Shown: positions 17,879 through 26,912 of the stretch, piece by piece | Layout of the letters: every line of letters begins with the position of its first letter | How positions within the stretch are numbered: the first letter of the stretch is position 1 | Assembly (NCBI RefSeq): GCF_004682015.1 | Contig: NZ_SMLM01000001.1 | Location: 1,550,001-1,614,000 of the forward strand | Direction: 5' to 3' | Origin: Ramlibacter henchirensis | GTDB taxonomy: Bacteria; Pseudomonadota; Gammaproteobacteria; Burkholderiales; Burkholderiaceae_C | DNA: 64,000 bases | Notes under the pieces: generated by a model | Told to the model about the DNA's origin: nothing | Seen by the model: the letters and a program-made list of their open reading frames with translations, nothing else | Databases searched by the model: none | Made by a program: the position numbers and the translations under genes

Positions 17879-18295
17879 ATGAACAAGCTCGACAAAGTCC
17901 TCTACACCGCCCGCGCCCACACCACCGGCGGCCGCGAAGGCCAATCCCGCACCGACGACGGCCGGCTCGACGTGAAGCTGACGTCGCCCGGCGGCGGCGG
18001 GCAGGGCACCAACCCGGAACAGCTGTTCGCCTCCGGCTATTCGGCCTGCTTCATCGGCGCGATGAAGGCCGTGGCCGGCAAGCAGAAGATCACCCTGCCC
18101 CAGGACCTGTCGGTCGATTCCGAAGTGGATCTCGGCCCCGTGGGCCAGGCGTACGGCATCGCGGTGCGCATGAACGTGAGCCTGCCCGGCATGGACAAGG
18201 CCGCGGCCCGCCAGCTGGTCGACGCCGCCCACCAGGTCTGCCCGTACTCGAACGCCACGCGCGGCAACATCGACGTGCAGATCAACGTGGTCTGA
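17879..18295 (+). CDS. ohr: Organic hydroperoxide resistance protein, Ohr/OsmC family
   Basis: A thiol peroxidase of 138 residues that detoxifies organic peroxides. The reactive cysteine C57 is in ASGYSACFIGAMK and the resolving cysteine C121 in HQVCPYSNATRGN, as in Ohr rather than OsmC. The N-terminus KVLYTARAHTTGGREGQSRTDDGRLDV is standard. ATG 17879 is preceded by a purine-rich stretch (gaaaggcagac). The usual MarR-type regulator OhrR is not adjacent. The next gene (DUF2855) starts 17 bp downstream, suggesting co-transcription. Confidence 0.95.
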   Translation: MNKLDKVLYTARAHTTGGREGQSRTDDGRLDVKLTSPGGGGQGTNPEQLFASGYSACFIGAMKAVAGKQKITLPQDLSVDSEVDLGPVGQAYGIAVRMNVSLPGMDKAAARQLVDAAHQVCPYSNATRGNIDVQINVV

Positions 18296-18312
18296 CCGCG
18301 CACGGTGCCGGG

Positions 18313-19398
18313 ATGACGACCACCCTGCTCATCCGCAAGGACCGGCTGGACGACACCCGGCTGCGCACCGACACCGATGCGGCACTGGCACAGGGCCAGG
18401 TGCGCGTCGCGCCCGATCTCCTGGCGCTGACGGCGAACAACATCACCTACGCCGCTTTCGGCGACAGCATGGACTACTGGCGCTTCTTCCCGAGCGGGGA
18501 AGAAGGCTGGGGCGTGCTGCCGGTCTGGGGCTTCGGCCGCGTCGCGCAGTCGATGCATCCCGGCGTGGCGGTGGGCGAGCGCCTGTGGGGCTACTGGCCG
18601 CTCGCGGACAGCGCGATCCTCTCGCCCGACCGGCTCACGGCCGCGGGCTTTCGCGACGCGGCGCCGCATCGCTCCGGGCTGCATGCCGTCTACAACCGGT
18701 ATGCGCGCTGCAACCAGGACCCGTTCTGGCGAGAGGACACCGAGGCCGCGCAAGCGTTGCTGCGGCCGCTGTTCTCCACGTCCTGGCTCATCGACGACTT
18801 CATGGCGGACAACGGCTTCTTCGGCGCGCGGCGCCTGCTGTTGTCCAGCGCTTCGAGCAAGACCGCATACGGCACCGCGCACCGCCTCGCGCTTCGCGGC
18901 GGGATCGAGGTGATCGGGCTGACTTCGTCCGCGCACCGCGGTTTCTGCGAGGGCCTGGGCTGCTACTCGCGGGTGCTGGCCTACGAAGCGCTGGAAGAAG
19001 TGCCCGCCCGCGAGCCCTGCGTCTACATCGACTTCGCCGGCAACACGGACCTGCGGCGGCGCATTCACGAACGATTCGGGAACCAGCTGCGCTACAGCTG
19101 CGCGGTGGGCGGCACGCACGTTGATCGCCTCGGCGGCGGGGCCGGACTGCCCGGACCGCGGCCGGAGCTGTTCTTCGCACCCGCGCAGGCGAAGAAGCGG
19201 CAATCCGAATGGGGCGAACAGGAGTTGCAGCAGCGCATCCTCACCGGCTGGAACGACTTCCTCCAGCGCGTGCTGGGCAGCGAGCCGTGGCTGCGCGTCG
19301 AGCAGCACCGCGGCATGCAGGACGCGCAGGCGACCTACGCGCAGATGCTGTCCGGCCGCGCCGATCCCGCGGTCGGCCACGTGCTCAGACCGCGATGA
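18313..19398 (+). CDS. DUF2855 family protein, putative quinone-oxidoreductase-like
   Basis: A 361-residue protein that matches, from memory, the DUF2855 family, whose members have a fold like zinc-free medium-chain dehydrogenases. Visible features are NNITYAAFGDSMDYWRFFP near the N-terminus and a Rossmann-like segment LLLSSASSKTAYGTAHRLA followed by IEVIGLTSSAHRGFCEGLGCY, in the position of a cofactor-binding domain. There is no signal peptide. No enzymatic activity is established for the family as far as I know. It sits between ohr and srkA, and its stop lies close to the srkA start, so the three may form one stress-related unit. Confidence 0.75.
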   Translation: MTTTLLIRKDRLDDTRLRTDTDAALAQGQVRVAPDLLALTANNITYAAFGDSMDYWRFFPSGEEGWGVLPVWGFGRVAQSMHPGVAVGERLWGYWPLADSAILSPDRLTAAGFRDAAPHRSGLHAVYNRYARCNQDPFWREDTEAAQALLRPLFSTSWLIDDFMADNGFFGARRLLLSSASSKTAYGTAHRLALRGGIEVIGLTSSAHRGFCEGLGCYSRVLAYEALEEVPAREPCVYIDFAGNTDLRRRIHERFGNQLRYSCAVGGTHVDRLGGGAGLPGPRPELFFAPAQAKKRQSEWGEQELQQRILTGWNDFLQRVLGSEPWLRVEQHRGMQDAQATYAQMLSGRADPAVGHVLRPR

Positions 19399-19424
19399 CT
19401 GCGCCCGCCCGCGACAATGCGGGC

Positions 19425-20435
19425 ATGTCGGCCACCCACCCCTACCAGGCGCTCACGCCCGACGTCGTGCTCGATGCGCTCGCCAGCGTCGGGCTGCACG
19501 GCGACGGCCGCCTCATGGCGCTGAGCTCCTACGAGAACCGCGTCTACCAGGCCGCGCTCGAGGAACCCGCGCAAGGCCACGCGCAGGTGGTCGCGAAGTT
19601 CTACCGGCCGGGCCGCTGGAGCGAGGAGGCGATCCGCGAAGAGCACGACTTCTCGCGGGCGCTCGCGGAAGCTGAAGTGCCCGCCGTCGCGCCGCTGGTG
19701 CTCGAGGGCGGCACCCTGCACCACCACGCCGGTTTCGCCTTCAGCGTGAGCCCTCGCCGCGGCGGCCGCCGGCCGGAGCTCGATGACGAGGAGGTGCTGG
19801 AGTGGATCGGCCGCTTCCTGGCGCGCATCCACACGGTAGGCGCCGCCGAGCCGTTCGCGAATCGCCCCGTGCTCGACCTGCGCAGCTTCGGCACCGAATC
19901 GCGCGACTGGCTGCTGCAGCGGCAGATCATTCCGATGGACGTGGAGCGCGTGTGGCGCGAGGCGTGCGATGCCGCATTGAACGCCGTGGAACACGCGATG
20001 GGCGGGAAGTCCGGCGCCTATGCCCCGCAGTTCAAGATGCTGCGGCTGCATGGCGACTGCCATCCCGGCAACATCCTCTGGACGCCGGACGAAGGCCCGC
20101 ACTTCGTCGACCTCGACGATGCCCGCACGGGCCCTGCGGTCCAGGACTTGTGGATGCTGCTGTCGGGTGAGCGTGCGCAGCGCCAGCGCCAGCTCGGCGC
20201 GCTGCTGGATGGCTACGAGCAGGTGCGCGACTTCGACCGGCAGGAGCTCGTGCTCGTCGAGCCGCTGCGCACGCTGCGGTTGATCCACTACAGCGCGTGG
20301 CTGGCGCGGCGCTGGGACGATCCGGCGTTTCCCGCCGCCTTTCCCTATTTCGGCAGCAGCGACTACTGGAAAGGCCAGGTGCTGATGCTGGAGGAACAGC
20401 TGGAAGCGATGGCCGAACCACCGATGGTGGCGTGA
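19425..20435 (+). CDS. srkA: Stress-response serine/threonine kinase SrkA (YihE)
   Basis: A 336-residue aminoglycoside-phosphotransferase-fold protein kinase, known in enterobacteria to counter MazF-mediated death under stress. Visible motifs are the SYENRVYQA loop, the catalytic loop LHGDCHPGNILW, the Mg-binding FVDLDDARTGPAVQDLW, and the family-typical LIHYSAWLARRWDDPAFP. The ATG at 19425 begins MSATHPYQALTPD, the expected family N-terminus. An in-frame ATG at 19395 overlaps the upstream stop (ATGA) and would add ten residues, so translational coupling is possible. Length agrees with E. coli (328). Confidence 0.93.
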   Translation: MSATHPYQALTPDVVLDALASVGLHGDGRLMALSSYENRVYQAALEEPAQGHAQVVAKFYRPGRWSEEAIREEHDFSRALAEAEVPAVAPLVLEGGTLHHHAGFAFSVSPRRGGRRPELDDEEVLEWIGRFLARIHTVGAAEPFANRPVLDLRSFGTESRDWLLQRQIIPMDVERVWREACDAALNAVEHAMGGKSGAYAPQFKMLRLHGDCHPGNILWTPDEGPHFVDLDDARTGPAVQDLWMLLSGERAQRQRQLGALLDGYEQVRDFDRQELVLVEPLRTLRLIHYSAWLARRWDDPAFPAAFPYFGSSDYWKGQVLMLEEQLEAMAEPPMVA

Positions 20436-20442
20436 GCCGCCG

Positions 20443-20835
20443 TCAGGGCGCGACTTGCTGGGACGCGGTCGGCGCCACGGTGCCGGGCGGCCCGGGCACG
20501 ACCGGCGCCTGCAGACGATTGGCCGGGTCGTAGATCACCGTGCCGGTGCCGACACCAACGCCCGCGCTCACGGGCCCGCCGCCGATCGGCACGCTGGCCC
20601 CGACACCCGCGCCGGTGTAGACCTGCCCGCGGTCGTTCACGCCGACGCCGACACCGACCGGTCCGACGCCGGTGCCCACGCCGACGCTCAGGCCGCCCGT
20701 GCCGCCGCCGACGCCGACAGTCACCGGCCCAACCGGGATGCCGATGCCCACGCCCGCGCCGAGCGAGCCGCAGCCGGCCAGCACGCCGGCCATCAGCGCG
20801 GAAGCGAACACGGTCGTGGTTCTCATGGCCTTCAT
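20443..20835 (-). CDS. Gly/Val-rich low-complexity lipoprotein
   Basis: A 130-residue predicted outer-envelope lipoprotein. MKAMRTTTVFASALMAGVLAGC carries the lipobox Cys at residue 22. The mature part is dominated by alternating Gly and Val (GVGVGVGTGVGPVGVGVGVN style) for about 70 residues, followed by a Pro-rich tail (APVVPGPPGTVAPTASQQ). The periodic Gly-x pattern suggests a beta-rich or flexible structural segment; no enzymatic motif is present. The coding DNA is correspondingly repetitive. A second ATG at 20826 is an alternative start. It converges on srkA with a 7-bp gap. Confidence 0.72.
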   Translation of the reverse strand: MKAMRTTTVFASALMAGVLAGCGSLGAGVGIGIPVGPVTVGVGGGTGGLSVGVGTGVGPVGVGVGVNDRGQVYTGAGVGASVPIGGGPVSAGVGVGTGTVIYDPANRLQAPVVPGPPGTVAPTASQQVAP

Positions 20836-20881
20836 TGTGGCGCGGCAACGCGACCGCCGGGCGCTGCTGTCACCGGATGCA

Positions 20882-21757
20882 TCAGCGCACCGGGTTCTCG
20901 AGCACGCCGATGCCGTCGATCTCGATGCGCACGACATCGCCGGGCTGCAGGTACTTCGGCGGCTTGAAGCCGATGCCCACCCCGACCGGCGTGCCGGTGG
21001 CGATCACGTCGCCGGCGAAAAGCGTGATGCCGGCCGAGAGCGTCTCGATGAGCGTGGGAATGTCGAAGATGAGGTCGCTGGTCGCCGCGTCCTGCCTCAG
21101 CTCGCCGTTGACCCAGCAGCGCAGCTGCGTGCGGGTGCCATCGAGTTCATCGGCGCTGACCAGCCACGGCCCCATGGGGCAGAAGGTGTCGAACGACTTG
21201 CCCATGTCCCATTGCTGGTGGCGGCTCTGCCAATCGCGAGCCGTCACGTCGTTGACGATGGTGTAGCCGAACACGTGGTCCATCGCGTCCTGCTTGCGGA
21301 TGCGCCGGCCACCGCGGCCGATCACCACCGCGAGCTCGGCTTCGTAGTCGATCGCCGTGGACACCTCGGCCGGCACGACGATCGATTCGCCGTTGGCGAT
21401 CACGCACTCGGGCACCTTGGTGAAGATGATCGGGGCGGCCGGGATGTCGCCGCCCGACTTGGCGCTGCTGTCGAAGCCGCTGCCCGCGAACTCCTTGGCA
21501 TGCGCGTGATAGTTCTTGCCGACGCAGAACAGGTTGCGGCGCGGCCGCGGAAGCGGCGCGAGCAGCTGGACCGCGTCCAGGGCCACGGGCGCGCCGGTGG
21601 CCGGCATCGGTGTGCCCGACGCGAGCAGCTCCACGACCGGCAGCGCGCCACGCGGCCGCTCGAGCTCGGGCAATTCGAGCGGCAGCACGCTCTGCAGGTC
21701 GGATGAGACGATGCCCACGGCGGGGCGTCCACGGTCGAGGTAAGCGGCGATCTTCAT
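20882..21757 (-). CDS. Fumarylacetoacetate-hydrolase-family protein
   Basis: A 291-residue member of the FAH superfamily (C-C hydrolases, 2-oxo acid hydratases and decarboxylases in catabolism). Metal-binding and active-site segments are readable: NLFCVGKNYHAHAKEF, then the E-x-E of AIDYEAELAVVIGRGG, and YTIVNDVTARDWQ. Further GDVIATGTPVGVGIGF is the usual C-terminal motif. ATG 21755-21757 gives MKIAAYLDRGRPAVGIV. It is divergent from a Bug-type binding-protein gene 65 bp away, a pairing common in Burkholderiales and suggesting that the binding protein captures a related carboxylate. The substrate is unknown. Confidence 0.88.
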   Translation of the reverse strand: MKIAAYLDRGRPAVGIVSSDLQSVLPLELPELERPRGALPVVELLASGTPMPATGAPVALDAVQLLAPLPRPRRNLFCVGKNYHAHAKEFAGSGFDSSAKSGGDIPAAPIIFTKVPECVIANGESIVVPAEVSTAIDYEAELAVVIGRGGRRIRKQDAMDHVFGYTIVNDVTARDWQSRHQQWDMGKSFDTFCPMGPWLVSADELDGTRTQLRCWVNGELRQDAATSDLIFDIPTLIETLSAGITLFAGDVIATGTPVGVGIGFKPPKYLQPGDVVRIEIDGIGVLENPVR

Positions 21758-21822
21758 GGGAGAAACCCTCTGCGGAACGGGTTGGGCAACGTAGCATGCT
21801 AACGCGACCCCAAGGAGATTCC

Positions 21823-22788
21823 ATGCATCGTCGCACCGCCCTTGCGGCCGCGCTAGCCGCGGCCGGCGGCCTTGCCTTCGCGCAGGCGCCCTACCCCTCC
21901 AAGCCCATCACCATGGTCGTTCCCTTCCCGCCGGGCGGCGTCGCCGACACGGTGGCCCGACCGGTCGCCGAGGCCATGTCGCGCGACCTGGGCCAGCCGG
22001 TGGTGATCGAGAACCGCGGCGGCGCCGGCGGCGGCATCGGCATGGGCCACGCATCCAAGGCGGCCCCCGACGGTTACACCATCCTGCTGGCGCTGGCTTC
22101 TTACAGCGTGCTGCCCGAAGCCGACGCCATCCTCGGGCGCGCGCCGATGTACAGCTTCAACTCGCTGCGGCCGATCGCGCGCTTCACCGCCGATCCCACC
22201 GTGCTGGCCGTGCGGGCCGAAGCGCCGTGGAAGACGGTGAAGGACTTCGTCGAGGACGCCAAGCGCCGCCCCGGCGCCATCAACTACGGCTCGTCGGGCA
22301 ATTACGGCACCATGCATGTGCCGATGGAAATCCTGGCGCAGAACGCCGGCATCAAGCTCACGCACGTGCCGTTCACGGGCGCGGGACCGGCGGTCATCGC
22401 GCTGCTGGGTGGGCAGATCGATGCGGTGTCCACCGGGCCGGCCACGGTGGTGCAGCACGTCAAGGGCGGCAAGCTGCGCGTGCTGGGGCACTGGGGCAAC
22501 GGCAAGCTGCAGGCGCTGCCGGACGTGCCTTCGCTCAAGGACTCGGGCTACAACGCGGAGTACGCGCAGTGGTCCGGCCTGTTCGTCCCGGCCGGCGTGC
22601 CGGATCCCGTCGCGCAGCGCTTGCGCGCCGCAGCGCGCGCGGCAGCCAACGATTCCAAAGTGAAAGAGGTGATCGGCGCCGCCGGCAGCCCCGTGCTGTA
22701 CCTGGACACGCCGGAGTTCGAGAAGTACGTGCAGGACGACGTCAAGCGCATGTCCGAGGTCGTGAAGAAGATGGGCAAGGTCGAGTGA
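21823..22788 (+). CDS. Bug-family (tripartite tricarboxylate) solute-binding protein
   Basis: A 321-residue periplasmic receptor. The signal peptide is MHRRTALAAALAAAGGLAFAQA with cleavage near residue 21, followed by the family start YPSKPITMVVPFPPGGVADTVAR and the beta-hairpin motif ENRGGAGGGIGMGHASKAAPDGYT that surrounds the ligand carboxylate. AAGGAG precedes ATG 21823. No TctA/TctB permease genes are near; Bug genes in this order are usually orphans, acting with shared permeases or as sensors. It is divergent from the FAH-family gene and followed by a second Bug gene after 33 bp. Confidence 0.92.
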   Translation: MHRRTALAAALAAAGGLAFAQAPYPSKPITMVVPFPPGGVADTVARPVAEAMSRDLGQPVVIENRGGAGGGIGMGHASKAAPDGYTILLALASYSVLPEADAILGRAPMYSFNSLRPIARFTADPTVLAVRAEAPWKTVKDFVEDAKRRPGAINYGSSGNYGTMHVPMEILAQNAGIKLTHVPFTGAGPAVIALLGGQIDAVSTGPATVVQHVKGGKLRVLGHWGNGKLQALPDVPSLKDSGYNAEYAQWSGLFVPAGVPDPVAQRLRAAARAAANDSKVKEVIGAAGSPVLYLDTPEFEKYVQDDVKRMSEVVKKMGKVE

Positions 22789-22821
22789 GCTGAGATCGCC
22801 GGTCGCTTTCAAGGAGACGCC

Positions 22822-23793
22822 ATGCTGTCCGCAGTGCATCGCTGGTTGGGCGCGTTCGCGCTGTGCGTCCTGGCCGCCGCGCCCGCATCGGCGCAGAACT
22901 GGCCCGCACGGCCTGTCCGGGTCATCGTGCCCTACGCCACCGGCGGCCCCGCCGACGTGTATGCGCGCTTCCTCGCGCAACGCCTGGGCGACCAGCTCGG
23001 GCAGCATTTCGTGGTGGAGAACCGGCCCGGGGCGGGTGCGGTGATCGGCACCGATGCCGTCGCCAAGTCCGCGCCCGACGGCTACACGCTGCTGGTGATG
23101 TCGAACACGCACACGGTCAACGAGACGCTGGTGGCCAACAAGCCGTACCAGCTGATGCGCGATTTCGTGGGCGTGGCGCCGATCAACTACTCGGACCTGC
23201 TGCTGGTGGCGCATCCTTCGGTGCAGGCCACCAACGTGCAGCAGCTCGTGAAGCTCGCCAAGGAGCGGCCGGGCAGGCTCAATTACGCGTCTTCCGGAAC
23301 CGGAACGCCCTACCACATGGCCGGCGAACTGTTCAAGGCGATGTCCGGCACCAGCATCGTCCACGTTCCGTACAAGGGCAGTTCCGGCGCGCGTACCGAC
23401 GTGCTCGGCGGACAAGTTGACCTGATGTTCGACGCGGTGACGACCATGGCCGAACACGCCAAGGCCGGCAAGGTCAAGGCGATCGCCACCACCGGCAAGA
23501 AGCGCTCGGCCGTGCTGCCCGAAGTGCCCACGGTCGACGAAGCCGGAGTTGGGGGCTACGAGGCGACGATCTGGCTCGGCGTGCTCGCACCCAAGGGCAC
23601 GCCCGCCGCGGTGGTCACGCGGCTGAACGAGGCGATCACGAAGATCGCCAGCACGCCCGAAGTGCAGCAGGCTTGGGAGAAGCAGGGCGCCACCGCGATG
23701 GTCATGACGCCGACAGCGTTCGATAAGTACATGCAGGACGACATCGCCAAATGGGCCAAGGTGATCCAGAGCGCCAACATCAAGGCCGACTGA
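22822..23793 (+). CDS. Bug-family solute-binding protein
   Basis: A 323-residue periplasmic receptor with signal peptide ending near ASAQNWP (residues 22-27), then [23 protein letters not shown] and [30 protein letters not shown] lies 8 nt before ATG 22822. It is only moderately similar to the preceding Bug protein (the ligand-contact loop reads [14 protein letters not shown] rather than GNYGTMHVPMEILA), so a different ligand is likely. Its stop TGA overlaps the ATG of the ModA-like gene by one base, suggesting the two are made together. Confidence 0.92.
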   Translation: MLSAVHRWLGAFALCVLAAAPASAQNWPARPVRVIVPYATGGPADVYARFLAQRLGDQLGQHFVVENRPGAGAVIGTDAVAKSAPDGYTLLVMSNTHTVNETLVANKPYQLMRDFVGVAPINYSDLLLVAHPSVQATNVQQLVKLAKERPGRLNYASSGTGTPYHMAGELFKAMSGTSIVHVPYKGSSGARTDVLGGQVDLMFDAVTTMAEHAKAGKVKAIATTGKKRSAVLPEVPTVDEAGVGGYEATIWLGVLAPKGTPAAVVTRLNEAITKIASTPEVQQAWEKQGATAMVMTPTAFDKYMQDDIAKWAKVIQSANIKAD

Positions 23794-24494
23794 TGCCGCA
23801 GCCCGTGAATCTGCTCAGTGGCGGCGCGGCCCAGGGCCTGGTGGACGGCCTGCAGCAGGCGCTGGCCGAACGCGGCATCCGCGTGGCCGGCAACTTCGGC
23901 GCGGTGGGCGCGATGCGCGACCGGTTGCTGGCCGGCGACCCCTGCGACTTGGTGATCCTCACGCAGGCCTTGATCGCCGAACTGGAGCAGCAGGGCCACG
24001 TGCGTCCGGGGACGGCGCGACCGCTGGGGCGCGTGCGCACCGGCATCGCCGTGAAAGCCGGCGCGCCGATGCCGAAGGTGGCGGACGCCGAGGCGCTGAA
24101 GCAGCTGCTGCAAAACGCAGGCGGCGTCTACTTCCCCGACCCGCAGAAGGCCACGGCGGGCATCCATTTCATGAAGGTGCTGCGATCGCTCGACCTGGAC
24201 GAGACGCTGAAGGACCGGATGCGCACCTTTCCGAACGGGGCAACCGCGATGCGCGCGCTGGCCGGTGCGCCCGAGCCCGATGCGGTCGGCTGCACGCAGG
24301 TGACGGAGATCCTCTACACGCCTGGCGTGCAGCTCGCGGGCGGGCTGCCGAGCGGGTTCGAGCTGGCGACGGTCTACACCGCCGCCGTCTGCACGCGTGC
24401 GAAGTCTCCCGAAGCCGCGGCGGCCGTCGCGGCGCTGCTCTCGTCACCCGCGACGGCAGAACTGCGCCGCACGGGCGGCTTCGACCCGCTCTGA
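23793..24494 (+). CDS. ModA-like substrate-binding-domain protein without signal peptide
   Basis: A 233-residue protein with the periplasmic-binding-protein type II fold of the molybdate receptor ModA: LLSGGAAQGLVDGLQQAL, DLVILTQALIAELEQQG, GRVRTGIAVKAGAPMP and a C-terminal helical ASPEA/RRTGGFDP region. Unlike ModA it begins [11 protein letters not shown] with no signal sequence, so it should stay in the cytoplasm. It is translationally coupled to the upstream Bug gene (TGATG). A role as a cytoplasmic sensor, regulator or enzyme-associated binder is possible; anion specificity is not evident. It converges on htpG, whose stop lies one base beyond. Confidence 0.75.
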   Translation: MPQPVNLLSGGAAQGLVDGLQQALAERGIRVAGNFGAVGAMRDRLLAGDPCDLVILTQALIAELEQQGHVRPGTARPLGRVRTGIAVKAGAPMPKVADAEALKQLLQNAGGVYFPDPQKATAGIHFMKVLRSLDLDETLKDRMRTFPNGATAMRALAGAPEPDAVGCTQVTEILYTPGVQLAGGLPSGFELATVYTAAVCTRAKSPEAAAAVAALLSSPATAELRRTGGFDPL

Positions 24495-24495
24495 T

Positions 24496-26409
24496 TCAGG
24501 CGAGCAGCGCGTTGACGCGCTTGACGTAGGCGGCCGGGTCGTCCGGCATGCCGCCTTCGGCCAGCAGCGCCTGGTCGAACAGGATCTGCGCCAGGTCGTG
24601 GAAGTGCACGGAGCCGTCCAGCTTCCTGACCAGCGCGTGCTCGGGGTTCACCTCCAGCACCGGCTTCACCTCCGGGACTTTCTGGCCGGCCTGCTTGAGC
24701 ATGCGCGCGAGCTGCATGCTCATGCCGCCGTCGCTGACCACCAGGCAGGCGGGCGAGTCGACCAGTCGGGACGTGACGCGCACGTCCTCGGCCCGGTCCT
24801 TCAGCGCCTCCTTCAGTTTGGCGAGCACCGGCTTGAAGGCCTCGGCCGCTTCTTCCGCCGCTTTTTTCTCGGTCTCGTCCTGCAGCTTGCCCAGGTCCAC
24901 CGCGCCCTTCGCCACCGACTGCATCGGCGTTCCGTCGAACTCGTGCAGGTAGTTCAGCGCCCACTCGTCCACCCGGTCCGTCATCAGCAGGACCTCGATG
25001 CCCTTCTTGCGGAACACCTCCAGCTGCGGGCTGTTCTTCGCCGCGGCCAGCGTGTCGGCGGTGATGTAGTAGATCGCCTCCTGGCCCTCCTTCATCCGCG
25101 CCTTGTAGTCGGCGAGCGAGACGTTCGGCGTGTCCGACTGGGTGGAGGCGAAGCGAAGCAGCTTGGCGATGCGGTCGCGGTTGCCGAAGTCCTCGCCCAG
25201 GCCTTCTTTGAGCACGGCGCCGAACTCGGCGTAGAACTTCGCGTACTTGGCCCTGTCTTCTTCGGACGCGGACTCGTCCTTCTCCAGTTTGGCCAATTCC
25301 TCGAGCATGGACAGCACGCGCTTGGTGCTGCCCTCGCGGATCGCCCGCACGTCGCGGCTTTCCTGCAGCAGTTCGCGGCTGACGTTGAGCGGCAGGTCGG
25401 CCGAGTCGATCACGCCCCTGACGAAGCGCAGGTAGACGGGCATCAGCGCCTGCGCGTCGTCCATGATGAAGACGCGCTTGACGTACAGCTTCACGCCGGC
25501 GGCCTTCTCCCGGTTCCACAGGTCGAACGGCGCGTGCGCGGGGATGTAGAGCAGCTGCGTGTATTCGGTCGAGCCCTCCACCCGGTTGTGGCTCCACGCC
25601 AGCGGGTCCTCGTGGTCGTGGCTGATCTGGCGGTAGAAGGCCTTGTACTGGTCCTCGCTGATGTCCTTCTTCGACCGGGTCCACAGCGCGCTGGCCTGGT
25701 TGACGGTCTCCCACTCGTCGGTGAGCACCATCTCGCCGCCCTTGTTGTCCTCGCCCTCCTTCCATTCCTCCTTGCGCATCAGGATGGGCAGGGAGATGTG
25801 GTCGGAGTACTTGCCGACGATGGATTTGAGCTTCCAGGTGGAGAGGTACTCGGTGGCGTCTTCCTTGAGGTGCAGGATCACGCTGGTGCCGCGCTGCGGC
25901 CGCGTGATCGTCTCGACCTCGAAGTCGCCCGTGCCGCCGCTGGTCCACCGCACGCCCTGGTCGGTGGGCAGGCCGGCGCGACGGGATTCCACGGTGATGC
26001 GGTCGGCCACGATGAAGCCGGAATAGAAGCCGACGCCGAACTGCCCGATCAGCTGGGCGTCCGCCTTCTGGTCGCCCGAGAGGCGGCTCATGAACTCGCG
26101 GGTGCCGCTCTTGGCGATCGTGCCCAGGTTCTCGATCGCTTCCTGCTGCGACAGGCCGATGCCGTTGTCGGTGATGGTGAGGGTCCTGGCCTGCTTGTCG
26201 AAGGCGATGCGCACCTCGAGCTTGGGGGCGTCCTCGTAAAGCGAGTTGTCGCTCAGGGCCTCGAAGCGCAGCTTGTCGCAGGCGTCGGAGGCGTTGGAGA
26301 CCAGCTCACGCAGGAAGATCTCCTTGTTGGAGTAGAGCGAGTGGGTGACCAGGTGCAGCAGCTGTGCGACCTCGGCCTGGAAGGAAAGGGTTTGCTTGTT
26401 CTGGGACAT
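24496..26409 (-). CDS. htpG: Chaperone HtpG (Hsp90)
   Basis: Bacterial Hsp90 (637 residues), an ATP-dependent cytosolic chaperone working with DnaK. The GHKL ATPase motifs are intact: [31 protein letters not shown] and [11 protein letters not shown], with the catalytic Glu in [10 protein letters not shown]. The middle domain includes the [11 protein letters not shown] segment and the C-terminal dimerisation domain ends [13 protein letters not shown]. Length agrees with E. coli HtpG (624). ATG 26409 ([14 protein letters not shown]) is the standard N-terminus. A heat-shock-type promoter is visible 34-59 bp upstream. Confidence 0.98.
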   Translation of the reverse strand: MSQNKQTLSFQAEVAQLLHLVTHSLYSNKEIFLRELVSNASDACDKLRFEALSDNSLYEDAPKLEVRIAFDKQARTLTITDNGIGLSQQEAIENLGTIAKSGTREFMSRLSGDQKADAQLIGQFGVGFYSGFIVADRITVESRRAGLPTDQGVRWTSGGTGDFEVETITRPQRGTSVILHLKEDATEYLSTWKLKSIVGKYSDHISLPILMRKEEWKEGEDNKGGEMVLTDEWETVNQASALWTRSKKDISEDQYKAFYRQISHDHEDPLAWSHNRVEGSTEYTQLLYIPAHAPFDLWNREKAAGVKLYVKRVFIMDDAQALMPVYLRFVRGVIDSADLPLNVSRELLQESRDVRAIREGSTKRVLSMLEELAKLEKDESASEEDRAKYAKFYAEFGAVLKEGLGEDFGNRDRIAKLLRFASTQSDTPNVSLADYKARMKEGQEAIYYITADTLAAAKNSPQLEVFRKKGIEVLLMTDRVDEWALNYLHEFDGTPMQSVAKGAVDLGKLQDETEKKAAEEAAEAFKPVLAKLKEALKDRAEDVRVTSRLVDSPACLVVSDGGMSMQLARMLKQAGQKVPEVKPVLEVNPEHALVRKLDGSVHFHDLAQILFDQALLAEGGMPDDPAAYVKRVNALLA

Positions 26410-26442
26410 GGCCGTATGCAGAAACGAAAAGGCGAGCAGAGC

Positions 26443-26468
26443 ATGAGGGCGGCGCGTGCGATTTCAAG
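26443..26468 (-). promoter_or_regulatory. Candidate sigma-32 promoter of htpG
   Basis: On the reverse strand CTTGAAA (26468-26462), a perfect sigma-32 -35 element, is followed after 12 bp by CCCTCAT (26449-26443), close to the CCCATnT -10. The distance to the htpG ATG (26409) leaves a leader of about 27 nt. Confidence 0.7.
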
Positions 26469-26615
26469 GCCGCGGCGGCCAGTGACGCAGGACGTGGGCG
26501 CGACAGGCGAACGGCCGTTTCGTGAAAAAAGGCGCGCGCTTGCCGCTCGTACCCGCCGGACGGCATCCCTGCCGGACTGACAGGTTGTTACATTGGCCTC
26601 GCCTACAGCCGAGCC

Positions 26616-26855
26616 ATGAACATCGAGCTTCCACACGCCCTCGTTCCCGTAGCCGATCCCGTCCTGGATGACGCAGATGTGTTCGACGTGCCGCAGACGG
26701 TCACTGCCGAGCGCGTTGCACGGGGGGTGAGAGGCGCCGACGCGGCTTCGCGCATGCGGGTCGGTCCGGCGCGCGACGCCCGCCAATGGCCGTCGCATGC
26801 CAGCGTCGACAGCGGCAGCAGCGTCGAGCTGACCTTCACCGCGGCTCCGCGCTAG
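26616..26855 (+). CDS. Small hypothetical protein, 79 residues
   Basis: I do not recognise this protein. The 79-residue frame begins MNIELPHALVPVADPVLDDADVFDVP and ends SVELTFTAAPR. It is moderately acidic at the start and Arg/Ala-rich in the middle, with no signal or transmembrane segment. It occupies the space between htpG (divergent) and the histidine kinase gene (convergent), and nothing else fills that space. No strong ribosome-binding site precedes ATG 26616, so whether it is a real gene is uncertain. A stem-loop lies 18 bp after its stop. Confidence 0.4.
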   Translation: MNIELPHALVPVADPVLDDADVFDVPQTVTAERVARGVRGADAASRMRVGPARDARQWPSHASVDSGSSVELTFTAAPR

Positions 26856-26873
26856 GGCGCCGCACCAATGAGA

Positions 26874-26894
26874 ACGCCCCGCGGCGCGGGGCGT
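26874..26894. terminator. Bidirectional stem-loop between the 79-residue ORF and the kinase gene
   Basis: acgccccgc (26874-26882) pairs perfectly with gcggggcgt (26886-26894) around a 3-nt loop. No T-run follows on either strand, so termination efficiency is uncertain. Confidence 0.6.
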
Positions 26895-26912
26895 CTTCGA
26901 TTCCGAAATCGT

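Noticed and set aside
21823..23793. Complete tripartite tricarboxylate transporter
   Set aside because: Only the binding-protein genes are present; there is no TctA or TctB-like membrane gene anywhere in the window.
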